In this document: in pieces, positions 7,273 through 15,852 of the stretch
Layout: each line of letters begins with the position of its first letter
Numbering within the stretch: position 1 is the first letter of the stretch
Origin: Thermophagus sp052400625
GTDB taxonomy: Bacteria; Bacteroidota; Bacteroidia; Bacteroidales; Marinilabiliaceae
NCBI GenBank assembly: GCA_052400625.1
Contig: JBQTGH010000003.1
DNA: 64,000 nucleotides
Direction: 5' to 3' (one strand)
Translations under genes and position numbers: made by a program
The notes under the pieces: generated by a model
What the model saw: the letters and a program-made list of their open reading frames with translations, nothing else
Told to the model about the DNA's origin: nothing
Database searches by the model: none

Positions 7273-9362
7273 GGGATTACAAATTCACTTAAACGGATGT
7301 CATAAATATTGCCAAAATTGTTGTAGTTATAAAACGACACATGTGAGCCGTTGACAAAAATAAAGCATTTTTCATACAGTTGATTGAAGGTGATTTCAGG
7401 ATTTTCAGAAATATTCTTATTAATGGAATAGGCGAATTTATCAGCCAGCCAGCTTTTAATTTCCGAATCGTAAAAATAGGCTTTCGATGTTTCAAAAGCA
7501 TTGGCACCGGTCATCACCAACACCCCGGGAGTTAAAATATTTTCAGCGACAGAACCCGAATAACAGGCTTCTAATGTCCAAAAAATCAATCTATATTTAT
7601 CAGATTCATTCATTGCATCGAAAACCGTTTCCCAGTAATCGGAAGTAAGGATTTCAACGGTATCACCTTCCAGCACCATACCGTCGGGATGGCCATGACC
7701 GGAAGTAAACAGAAAGACATTATCGGTCGATGAACTATTCAAAACAATTGGTGTTTGCTCTGTTTCATTACCTATCAAAATATTCTTTAATGCTTCACTA
7801 TTTATTTCGGAAAGGCGGTAATCCACATGCACATCTACATATAGATTTCCGCCGTCAGATTCATTTCTGACAACTCCCGGCAATGCATTATTTGGCGAGT
7901 TGCCCAGGTCATCTTCTATAATGAGTATAATCTGCTCATCTGAAAATCCGTTTTGTTTGAGCAACTGATAAGCATGCAACACGTCGGCCTGATGCCTATA
8001 ATTATTCCATCCTTTGGAGGTAGCCATTAAGACGGCAAAGTTGTTCTGTTTAGCAGATAACACAGGCCAGGTACCGGTTTCGTTAAACTGCTGCCGTTCA
8101 ATGGCAATGGTACGGTAAGCGGCCGAGGTAGAACTAATGCGTCCTTCCCCGTCGGAAGTATAAAAATCAGTAACCACAAATTGTCCGGCATCTACCCGCC
8201 AGCGTCCATACGTGGAAGAAGTAACATCAGTGAAATAAAGTTCATCAAAATTAAGTGAGCCACTGGCCCCATTAATATCAGGAAAAATGCCCTGACGTAA
8301 CCATTCCAGTGCCTTGCCGATTTCGTCCCGTTGCCAGCTGCAAGATCCATCACGTCCTGATACCACTTGTTTTAAGGCATCGACCAAAGACTCTCCGCCT
8401 TCACCCTCCGAAACCTCCAAAGCAAGAGCAAGAAGCATTACGGCATCATACATATTGGCCAAAAAGGCATTGGGATATTCTCCGTATTTCACTTTGTAAG
8501 AAATATCGAACCCTGCCGAAGGGTCTGAAGTCAGGGCAGTACCTTCAAGGTTTTCGGCCAGCACGCCTAGGTTGTCCACCAAAGAAGGCAAACAGGCAGC
8601 ATCGGAAAATAAGAGCCTGATTTGCCGGCTTTCTAACCTGTAAGCCCGACCTAATGTAGCATTTAAAGCAGGTTGATTAAGAGCAGCAATAACAGCATCG
8701 GGTGAAGTGGATACAATCGCTTCCCAACTGGCTTCACAGGCATCGACATCTTCTGGCTGAATCACCTCTACACCCGAAACCTCAAGCCCAAGTTCCGTTG
8801 CAAAAAAACCGAACCATTCTTCAAACGAATCACCATACTGCGAGTCTTCGGTTATTAATGCTACTTTGCGGGCGCCACCCGATTGTGCAAGTAAAAGCAA
8901 TGTTTTTGTTTGAGCAATATCCGGTTCAGTCAAACGCCAAAAATAATCTTTACCAGCAAAAGCCCTCGAAAGATTGGACGAGGTAGCTACGGGCGCCATT
9001 AAAATTTTCTTTCCATTGATAAACAAAGGAGCAACCTCGAAAACATCAGCAGAAGTTAAAGGCCCGATAACCGCTTTGACAGATTCATCTGCGATAAATT
9101 CTTTTGAAATGGTCTCCAAATCGTTAACAGCCAAATCTTTTTTTACCAATACAATATCATGCCCGGCAACTCCTCCGTTTAGATTGATATTTTCAACAGC
9201 CCAATCCAGGGCCTTATCCCAGTCAGAAGCATATTCTCCCGTCCATGGCAACATCACCCCAATTTTCAAAGTTGGTTTTGGATCCTCGTACTCCCAAATG
9301 CTGCAACTATTGGCCAGGAAGCCAATTACGAGCAATATGGCTAATTCATTGATGCGATGCAT
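7269..9362 (-). CDS. Lipoprotein fusing an amino-acid-type substrate-binding domain to a legumain-like C13 protease domain
   Basis: This 697-residue lipoprotein has a signal ending LANSC with Cys20 as the lipid anchor. Residues about 31-400 form a type I periplasmic-binding (Leu/Ile/Val-binding, receptor ligand-binding) domain: LKIGVMLPWTGEYA, the VIGPLTSADV region and ITEDSQYGDSF. Residues about 438-645 resemble the peptidase C13 (legumain/GPI8) domain. They contain NYRHQADVLHAYQLLKQNG, a DDLGNSPNN acidic segment, the catalytic-type SGHGH with His556, and LEACYSGS with Cys600. Both catalytic residues are present, so the protease or transpeptidase activity may be intact. I know of no common family with this architecture. 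It is first in a two-gene unit with the BMP-like lipoprotein and divergent from a duplicated small lipoprotein gene. A decayed copy of its 5' end lies at 10800-10917. Its likely location is the periplasmic or outer face of a membrane. Confidence 0.85.
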   Translation of the reverse strand: MHRINELAILLVIGFLANSCSIWEYEDPKPTLKIGVMLPWTGEYASDWDKALDWAVENINLNGGVAGHDIVLVKKDLAVNDLETISKEFIADESVKAVIGPLTSADVFEVAPLFINGKKILMAPVATSSNLSRAFAGKDYFWRLTEPDIAQTKTLLLLAQSGGARKVALITEDSQYGDSFEEWFGFFATELGLEVSGVEVIQPEDVDACEASWEAIVSTSPDAVIAALNQPALNATLGRAYRLESRQIRLLFSDAACLPSLVDNLGVLAENLEGTALTSDPSAGFDISYKVKYGEYPNAFLANMYDAVMLLALALEVSEGEGGESLVDALKQVVSGRDGSCSWQRDEIGKALEWLRQGIFPDINGASGSLNFDELYFTDVTSSTYGRWRVDAGQFVVTDFYTSDGEGRISSTSAAYRTIAIERQQFNETGTWPVLSAKQNNFAVLMATSKGWNNYRHQADVLHAYQLLKQNGFSDEQIILIIEDDLGNSPNNALPGVVRNESDGGNLYVDVHVDYRLSEINSEALKNILIGNETEQTPIVLNSSSTDNVFLFTSGHGHPDGMVLEGDTVEILTSDYWETVFDAMNESDKYRLIFWTLEACYSGSVAENILTPGVLVMTGANAFETSKAYFYDSEIKSWLADKFAYSINKNISENPEITFNQLYEKCFIFVNGSHVSFYNYNNFGNIYDIRLSEFVIP

Positions 9363-9822
9363 TAATTTTATTAATTATTCGTATTAACTACTAAACTCAC
9401 AGATTTAATAATACTAAAAACTATTTTCTTAAGGTTTAATGGTAAAGTATCTATTAGTTATTGGGTAAAAGGAAATGAAACGAGCATGACCAAGAAAACT
9501 TGTCACAATAAGAACATGTATAAACTTTAGGTCATGCGAGTTTCATCCAGCCAATAACTTAGATAAAATTTATACGGATGAAATATTTGTCTAAACAGGT
9601 TTTAAACGGTAACCTATATTGGCAAGGCTAATTTCCTTTTTGTTCCAATCCCCAAGGGGCACTTTCGTAATCGCGAAAAATAGAAAAACAAAATTAAATT
9701 TAAAAATCAAAAACTATATTTTTTATTGGCCTATAATCTTTTTCGAACAAATGCAACTTTTTTTCATTTTTTCTGTAAAACACTATATTTTTCTCTTTAT
9801 AAATTTTAATTTAACTACTATT
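9363..9822. other. Divergent intergenic region carrying an R2 repeat
   Basis: It separates the fusion gene (minus) from the lipoprotein gene (plus). It contains R2 at 9475-9583. The frame open from 9619 is rejected as coding because the lipoprotein signal starts at 9823. Compared with the paralogous spacer at 10918-11078 it is about 300 bp longer, the extra DNA including R2. Confidence 0.5.
9475..9583 (+). repeat. R2 repeat, full copy
   Basis: The repeat is 109 bp. A 72-bp core is bounded by ATGAAACGAGCATGACC and its inverse GGTCATGCGAGTTTCAT. A 37-bp one-sided tail ends TTTATACGGATGAAA. Other full copies lie at 16803, 30503, 32334 and 50361. Confidence 0.8.
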
Positions 9823-10644
9823 ATGTATAATAAAGTTTCTTTTTTTCATTTATTTATTCTCGTCTCTTTTGTTTTAGTATCATGCGAAAAAGATGACACA
9901 AGTCGAGAACAATTCAGTACCATTTCCGGGAAACTGGAAGCGGGAGAGAATATGATTACTGAAGACTTTGCAAACATGCAAGTCATTCTTGCCAAACTCG
10001 GGGAGGAAGTGGATCCGGAACAGGTTACTACCCAAACGGAGAATATGGAATTGGTTCAAACATCCTTTGTGAGCGAAAACGGCACTTTTGTATTTGACAG
10101 TGTGGATGCAGGAGATTATTTAATAGCCCTATCAGAAGGTTTCATCATGACAGCAGACACCTTTGCAGTGCTGTCGGTGGAAAAAGGGCAATCAGTTACA
10201 TTGGAAGATAAAATTGTTGAACGGCAGCCCGAAGAAAATTTTTTTGGGGGACGTAGACTTTATACTGTGCGTTTTAAAAACAAGACCAACGGTTTTGACG
10301 AAAATGGAAATTACCATAAAGAGCGATATCCGCTGGTATCCATCGAATTCTACGAAAATGTTTTTTCCTTAGGCACCATTACACCAGACCAAGTGAATGA
10401 TGGTGAATTCAAATTTAAATTAGACCCTGACAAAAAAACGCAATTCGTTTTAAAGTGTAAAGACATAAATGACGGAACGGTTTTTACATCGGAAAAATTG
10501 GACTTTTTCCATTCTTTGGGAGCTAATCAATATGATGATATTAGCGACTACGGGTATTATTCTATTGCAGTTAAAAAATCATGGCTGTTCGGCCATATAA
10601 TAGAACTTAAAATAATAGCCCTCTCCAAACTTGAAGCTTATTAG
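9823..10644 (+). CDS. Lipoprotein of unrecognised family (paralog A)
   Basis: With the start at 9823 the product is 273 residues. It begins with a signal and lipobox (VLVSC, Cys21) followed by EKDD. The upstream open frame is ignored because it would bury the signal peptide. Residues about 30-125 look like a carboxypeptidase-regulatory/prealbumin-like beta-sandwich: ISGKLEAGEN, then NGTFVFDSVDAGDYLIAL. A second beta-rich region follows, with VSIEFYEN and QFVLKCKD. No enzyme motif is seen. The gene at 11079 is a close paralog. It faces away from the legumain-fusion gene, and both were duplicated together, suggesting a functional link. Export to the membrane surface is expected. Confidence 0.75.
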   Translation: MYNKVSFFHLFILVSFVLVSCEKDDTSREQFSTISGKLEAGENMITEDFANMQVILAKLGEEVDPEQVTTQTENMELVQTSFVSENGTFVFDSVDAGDYLIALSEGFIMTADTFAVLSVEKGQSVTLEDKIVERQPEENFFGGRRLYTVRFKNKTNGFDENGNYHKERYPLVSIEFYENVFSLGTITPDQVNDGEFKFKLDPDKKTQFVLKCKDINDGTVFTSEKLDFFHSLGANQYDDISDYGYYSIAVKKSWLFGHIIELKIIALSKLEAY

Positions 10645-10799
10645 GGAATTGTTTCCCTTTTTTACGTGTTCATTGGTAAAGTTAGGATATAAAAAAATAA
10701 TATCACTGTAACAGGAAACAGCATTATTTGTTACACCGAAAAACAGGCAAGTTTTTACGGAAGTAAAATTGACTTTATCCCGATCAGGAGCATTTTACC

Positions 10800-10917
10800 T
10801 TGTTCAAGGCATCACTACCCCAATTTTCAGAGTCGGTCCCGGGGTCTCCTACTCCCAAATCCTGCTGCCATCAACAGGAAGATATTTACAGCCATTATTG
10901 CTAACTTACTGATGCAT
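10800..10917 (-). pseudogene. Decayed 5' fragment of the legumain-fusion gene
   Basis: Read from 10917 downward, the fragment gives MHQ, a stop, then residues ending in RIWE, a stop, and then TLKIGVV-MP. The intact gene at 9362 reads MHRINELAIL ... SIWEY ... TLKIGVMLPWTG. The match covers about 40 codons with two or more stops and then ends. It sits upstream of, and divergent from, lipoprotein paralog B, exactly as the intact gene sits relative to paralog A. It is the footprint of a segmental duplication. Confidence 0.8.
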
Positions 10918-11078
10918 CTCTATTAAACATAAGCCTTCCTGACTCACAAATTTTTAAAAACTAAAAACTCTAATTTTAATAAATATGTATATTTTTTGAA
11001 CATATACAATTAAATTTCAATTTATTCATATAGACCTCTAATAATTTTTTGTTTAAACATTTTAATTTACCGACAATT

Positions 11079-11903
11079 ATGTTTTATAAGCTTTTTTCAT
11101 TTATTTTATTTGGTATTATCTGTTTCACTTTCGTGTCGTGCGAAGAAGACGACACAAATCCAGAACAAATCAGTACAATTACCGGGAAGCTGAAACCGGG
11201 TGAGAATATAACTACTGATGATTTTAGAGAAATGCAAGTCATACTTGCCAAACTAAGTGAGGACCTGGATCCGGAACAGGTTACCACCCAAACAGAGGAT
11301 ATGGAATTGGTTCAAACATCCTTAGTAAGCGAAAACGGCACCTTTGTATTTGACAGTGTGGATGCAGGAAATTATGTAATAGCCCTGTCCGAAGGTTTCA
11401 TCATGACAGCAGACACTTTTGCAGTATTGTCGGTAAAAAAAGGACAGTCAGTTACATTGGAAGATAAAATTGCTGAACGACAGCCACCGGAAAATCCATA
11501 TTACAAATTCCATTATTATTATGATGTAACTTTTAAAAACAAGTCATTTGGTATTGACGAAAATGGAAATTACCATAAAAATGGGTATTCGCTGGTATCC
11601 ATCGAATTCTACGAAAATGGTTCTTCTATAGGTATCATTACACCAGACAAAATAAATAATAAAGGTGAATTCAAAATTGAATTATACAAGTACGAGGATC
11701 CGCAATTCGTTTTAAAGTGTAAAGATAACGTGGACGGAACGGTTTATACTTCTGAAAAATTGGACTTTTTCTATTCTTTCGGAGCAAAACAAAGATCGAC
11801 ACTTATATACCAATATAATTTTTCTCTTTTTGTTGATAAATCATGGCTTTTCGGGCATAAAATAGAACTTAGATCATTTGATTATAATACATTAAATATT
11901 TAA
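11079..11903 (+). CDS. Lipoprotein of unrecognised family (paralog B)
   Basis: The product is 274 residues from the ATG at 11079, with lipobox TFVSC (Cys21) followed by EEDD. It aligns with paralog A along its whole length: NGTFVFDSVDAGNYVIAL, FIMTADTFAVLSV, GQSVTLEDKIAERQP, VSIEFYENGSS and QFVLKCKD. By eye well over half the residues are identical. The middle (after ERQP) and the last 40 residues differ most. A strong palindromic terminator follows at 11943. It is preceded by the decayed fusion-gene fragment. The upstream codons from 11049 are not included because the signal starts at 11079. Confidence 0.75.
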   Translation: MFYKLFSFILFGIICFTFVSCEEDDTNPEQISTITGKLKPGENITTDDFREMQVILAKLSEDLDPEQVTTQTEDMELVQTSLVSENGTFVFDSVDAGNYVIALSEGFIMTADTFAVLSVKKGQSVTLEDKIAERQPPENPYYKFHYYYDVTFKNKSFGIDENGNYHKNGYSLVSIEFYENGSSIGIITPDKINNKGEFKIELYKYEDPQFVLKCKDNVDGTVYTSEKLDFFYSFGAKQRSTLIYQYNFSLFVDKSWLFGHKIELRSFDYNTLNI

Positions 11904-11942
11904 ATTCTCCTCTCTTTTAGATAACTTTATAACTTTTATAAG

Positions 11943-11986
11943 TTAGATTTTCTTATCTGCCAAATTTGGCGGATAAGAAAATCTAA
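11943..11986 (+). terminator. 44-bp near-perfect palindrome after paralog B
   Basis: The half TTAGATTTTCTTATCTGCC and its complement meet with almost no loop; one mismatch would be a G-U pair in RNA. It lies 40 bp past the stop. There is no strong T-run after it, so it may act as a terminator/stabiliser hairpin or be a replication- or protein-binding palindrome. Confidence 0.55.
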
Positions 11987-12687
11987 GCAACCACCAAAAA
12001 ACTTTCTCAGGTCGTTTATAATTTAAAGATTAATGCGCTCTTTCAACATTTCAAAGTTTATACACCTTTTTTTGCGGATAATTCTAAGCTATTATTTAGT
12101 TGTAAAGGTCTGTAATTACTACTAAATACATATGCTCTCTTTCCACAGGAATAGATGTTATATCCATTGCCCTAATCGGATTGGGCTTTTAATTTTTAAA
12201 TCCCGAACTGTAATTTTTTCGCTTCTTCACAACAACAAGTTTACATGAATTTCTAATGGTACTTGCTGCCTAAATTTGGGTGACAATTATAATGGGAAAA
12301 TAATCCCCCTACCACTACTTTAAATTCATTTTACTACCGTTGCCGACTAAAAGTATGGTCAATGAAACGTGCATGACGACTTGGGCCAAATGGGGTATTT
12401 ATAACTAAGGAAGAAGTGCACAGGCAGAAGTGGAAATTATCGATTTAATGATTGCGGGTTGGCAATTTCCCCTTTAGGGGATTAAGGGGTGAGCAATGGA
12501 TGGAAATAACTTTAATCAACTATATAGGTGAATTTTATGCAAAGCATGACCAAGAAAATTTGTCACAACATTGACATTGCCCCGTCCTGATTTTTGTTTA
12601 CAGATTAATGGTTAATAATTTGTCTATTTTCAGACTGTCCCCCTTGCAGGGAAGGCGTCACGACCAACCAAACAGCCCAAACAAAAA
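11987..12687. other. Low-coding stretch with R2 fragments
   Basis: About 700 bp without a credible gene. Two R2 fragments are visible: ATGAAACGTGCATGAC at 12362-12377, and a core piece with GCATGACCAAGAAAATTTG at 12539-12570. Short C/G-run palindromes such as CCCCTTTAGGGG occur near 12469. The region looks like accumulated repeat debris. Confidence 0.5.
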
Positions 12688-12718
12688 CGGGGAACTTCCA
12701 AAGGATGGAAGTTCCCCG
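12688..12718 (-). terminator. Intrinsic terminator of the symporter gene
   Basis: CGGGGAACTTCC and its exact complement flank an AAAGGAT loop. On the minus strand the stem is followed by TTTTTGTTTGG, as expected for termination of the gene ending at 12828. Confidence 0.75.
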
Positions 12719-12827
12719 ATTTCTTATAGGAAGAGAGCATGCCTCCGAGAGCCACAAAAAATACCGTCATGCCAGTCTCTTCATACCTCTAAAACAATTA
12801 CATCAAGAGGGGTAACCGCTCAAGCTT

Positions 12828-14456
12828 TTACCAGAAAACAATATACAAAACGGCCAGAATAACCGTAATGGCATAAGCACTAAGATTAAAGCTTTTATTG
12901 GTTTTAAATGTTTGCTGATCCAACGCAATGGCTTTTGGATCGTCATCATCCTTGGCAGTGGTCAGCGATACACCCATAATAACAACAATGGTTGTTAAAA
13001 GGGTATACATTGCCCGATCCATAAAAGGCATATCAATAGGTAACACCTTCAACAGAAGGGCAAATGGAACAGAGACGATAACTCCGACAATAGCCCCTTT
13101 GGCATTGGTTTTTTTCCAGAATAGTCCGAGCAAGAAGATGGCGAGGATACCGGGACTGACAAGAGTCGTATATTCCTGAATATACTGGAACATTTGCGGA
13201 ATCGACCCCAGGAAGTTTGCCAACGAGATAGCGATCAGCAACGCAACCAAAACCGTAATGCGTCCTGTGGTCACCAAAGCTTTGTTACCGGCATTTTTAT
13301 TAAAATAGGGTTTGTAAATATCCATGGTGAAAATGGTCGCCGTTGAGTTGAGCATGGATGCCAATGACGACACAATAGCCGCCGATAGTGCAGCAACCAC
13401 CAATCCTTTTATGCCTACAGGAATAAAACGTGCAATCAACCAGGGATAAGCTTTGTCGTAATTAATAGCATCGCCTGTATTAAAAGCCTCCTGGGCACCA
13501 AACATATCCTGCGAATACATGGTAAAGGCGATAATTCCGGGAATAACCACAATAAGCGGAACAATAATTTTCAAGAAACCGGCAAAAGCAAGTCCTTTTT
13601 GAGCCTCAGCCAATGATTTAGCGGCAAAAGCACGTTGAATGATGTACTGGTTGAAGCCCCAGTAGTATAAGTTGGCAACCCACATACCGCCAATCAAAAC
13701 AGCAATTCCCGGCAAATTGGTATATTCCGGATTGTCCGGACTTAAAATCATATGAAACTTTTCCGAGGCTACGTTATAGATGGTAGAAAGACCTTCCATG
13801 GCTCCCCCGGTAGGTGTTACATTATCCAAAGCAATAACCGTGGTGATGATACCCCCCACAACCAACAAGACAACCTGAATGACATCGGTCCAGGCAACGG
13901 ACGACAACCCTCCCCAGAGAGAATATGCGGCTGAAAATAACGCCAGACCAATCATGAAGGGGATAATTTTCGTTCCGTCACCCAGCCCCATAATGGTATC
14001 GAGAGCTTTTCCACCCAAAAAGAGAACGGATGTCAAATTCACGAAAATAAACAAGCAGATCCAAAAGATCGCCAGAATCGTTTTCAGATTGGTATTATAC
14101 CTTTTCTCCACAAACTCAGGGATTGTATATAATCCTTGACGTACAAACACCGGAAGAAAATATTTAGCTACAATAATTAAAGTTATCGCTGCCATCCATT
14201 CATACGAAGCAATCGCCAACCCTATCGCAAAACCGGAGCCGGCCATTCCGATAAATTGTTCGGCCGAAATGTTGGCGGCTATCAAGGATGCTCCGACAGC
14301 CCACCATGGCAATGATTTACTGGCCAAAAAATAATCTTCAGCAGTTTTTTCTTTTCCTTTCGATCTGGAAACCCAAAGCCCGACACCTACAATCAGCAGG
14401 GCATACAGAGCAAAAATAAAATAATCAATAAAGTGAAAATCTGGATTCATATTCAA
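12828..14456 (-). CDS. Sodium/solute (sugar-type) symporter, SSS family
   Basis: This 542-residue protein has about 14 hydrophobic helices and the SSS family pattern. The N-terminal segment contains SKGKEKTAEDYFLASKSLPWW and then the sodium-site region GASLIAANISAEQFIGMAGSG. Later it has the vSGLT-like motif VALSAAIVSSLASMLNSTATIFTMDIY, whose Ser/Ala residues line the Na+ site. The close resemblance is to sodium/glucose or galactose cotransporters (SglT). The substrate is not fixed by sequence; a sugar is likely. It stands alone, followed by an intrinsic terminator and preceded by decayed DNA. Confidence 0.88.
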   Translation of the reverse strand: MNMNPDFHFIDYFIFALYALLIVGVGLWVSRSKGKEKTAEDYFLASKSLPWWAVGASLIAANISAEQFIGMAGSGFAIGLAIASYEWMAAITLIIVAKYFLPVFVRQGLYTIPEFVEKRYNTNLKTILAIFWICLFIFVNLTSVLFLGGKALDTIMGLGDGTKIIPFMIGLALFSAAYSLWGGLSSVAWTDVIQVVLLVVGGIITTVIALDNVTPTGGAMEGLSTIYNVASEKFHMILSPDNPEYTNLPGIAVLIGGMWVANLYYWGFNQYIIQRAFAAKSLAEAQKGLAFAGFLKIIVPLIVVIPGIIAFTMYSQDMFGAQEAFNTGDAINYDKAYPWLIARFIPVGIKGLVVAALSAAIVSSLASMLNSTATIFTMDIYKPYFNKNAGNKALVTTGRITVLVALLIAISLANFLGSIPQMFQYIQEYTTLVSPGILAIFLLGLFWKKTNAKGAIVGVIVSVPFALLLKVLPIDMPFMDRAMYTLLTTIVVIMGVSLTTAKDDDDPKAIALDQQTFKTNKSFNLSAYAITVILAVLYIVFW

Positions 14457-15169
14457 TTTAGATTTTTAATTAGTAAAAACTGGTTAAATCTATTTAGCAT
14501 CTGCAAAGCATTCCCAATCTAGAACTCAATTAACAAAACCTATTATTCTTTCGAAAAATTTTCCAAATATACATTACCCAATAAATCTATCCTAATGAAA
14601 TTCTTAATTTCACCAAGGATGTCAAAACTTCCTTCAAATACCTATGAGAGCTCCAATCCGGCCATATTTATCCGATTTAGAAATATCGCATCTAATCTCC
14701 AATCAAAACAGGATCATTCTAAATGTCCGCTTCCGGGCCATCCGAAATGGACAAGCAAATCCCCCTCAATTTCTTTTTATACAAAGGATCGATCCCTTTT
14801 TAAGAAAATATACTATTCCGTAACCGTTGATGATTTATTTGCTCAAAATTAAGCATCCGTTAATAAATAATGGTTCCCTCAAATTCATTTTTTGTATTTA
14901 TTTTCCCCTTTGGGGTTTAACACAAAAAATAATGCACCACTCCATGGCGTATAAGCTTTTCGGCCAAACTTCCATCAACGAATACATAAACAATTGATGA
15001 CCCCATCAAAAGCACACACTTTAATCTTTTCTCAGGAGGAATGGTATTATGAGGAAGGTTGTTTTTAGGATATGTCAATCTATCCCAACATAATGGTGCT
15101 AAGAATATTTGGTGAGCTATTAAAATTATTCGTTGAAAACCATTTTAAATACCGTTCGGAAGATTGGTA
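14457..15169. other. Non-coding stretch, possible decayed frame
   Basis: No intact gene is present. On the minus strand a frame without a usable early start runs from about 15147 to the stop at 14917-14919. Its readable end is ...GSSIVYVFVDGSLAEK and LIRHGVVHYFLC. It has protein-like texture but no family I recognise, and lies directly beyond a broken methyltransferase gene. It may be another relic or chance. Confidence 0.25.
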
Positions 15170-15815
15170 TCAACGAACCGGATCACATTTTTTATAGTCC
15201 ATGACCAAAAATGCTTTATTATCGTTTACCGGCACTTCATCGGAATGAATTTTAAAAAAACCTTGCTGTCGGCATATTGCATCACTTTCTTCCGAGGCCA
15301 GATCCACGGCTATCTGCGATAATTTCTGCAACGTGGTATACTTGGTCTTAGACACGAAAGAAGCGTTATTGTTTTTCTGAATGACAATAACCAGTTTTCC
15401 ATCAGACTTAAGGGTATTAATAATCTTAGGGAGAACAATGGAAGGATTAACATATTCCAACACAAAAAGCCAGATCGATATCGGTCAATTCCGGATTTTC
15501 CGTTTCCAAATCACAACAAATCGTATAAAGCTTAGGAATTTGACAACGATACTATATTACAACCTGGTTTAAATAATCGGAATTGATATCCAGGGCATAA
15601 ACCTCATCAGTAACCGTATTATCGACAAATTCAATTCCATTACCGGCGGCACACCCCGGCAGGAAGAATTTTTTGGGCGCATAATTTCTCGATGCCCGGT
15701 TGGTTAATGAGCCAAGCATTTGAGATGGCCCAACGTCCTCCATGTTGGATTCATAATCAGAATACGGAATTGCTAACCATGGATTTCTCATTAGTATAAA
15801 GCTTACTTCAGTCAT
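15170..15815 (-). pseudogene. Broken SAM-dependent methyltransferase
   Basis: The first part (from 15815) has RNPWLAIPYSDYESN and the nucleotide-binding motif I-like KKFFLPGCAAGNGIEF, followed by VYALDINSDYLNQVV. An in-frame TAG then interrupts it. Translation past the stop continues sensibly (CQIPKLYTICCDLE ... TDIDLAF). A frameshift in a T-run near 15470 moves it to the frame that reads LEYVNPSIVLPKI to the end at 15170. This is a class I methyltransferase of about 210 residues with one nonsense mutation and one frameshift. Sequencing error could explain one lesion but not easily both. Confidence 0.75.
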
Positions 15816-15852
15816 TGACCGAATGCAACTCGCTAATTAACCAAGTCACACC

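Noticed and set aside
8702..9387. Plus-strand frames opposite the legumain-fusion gene
   Set aside because: They are shadows of a strong coding frame on the minus strand.
9619..9822. 68-codon N-terminal extension of lipoprotein A
   Set aside because: It would place a non-signal segment before an obvious lipoprotein signal, and it is absent from paralog B, which starts at the matching ATG.
12600..12862. Frame of 84 codons near the symporter terminator
   Set aside because: It crosses the terminator hairpin and has no family signature.
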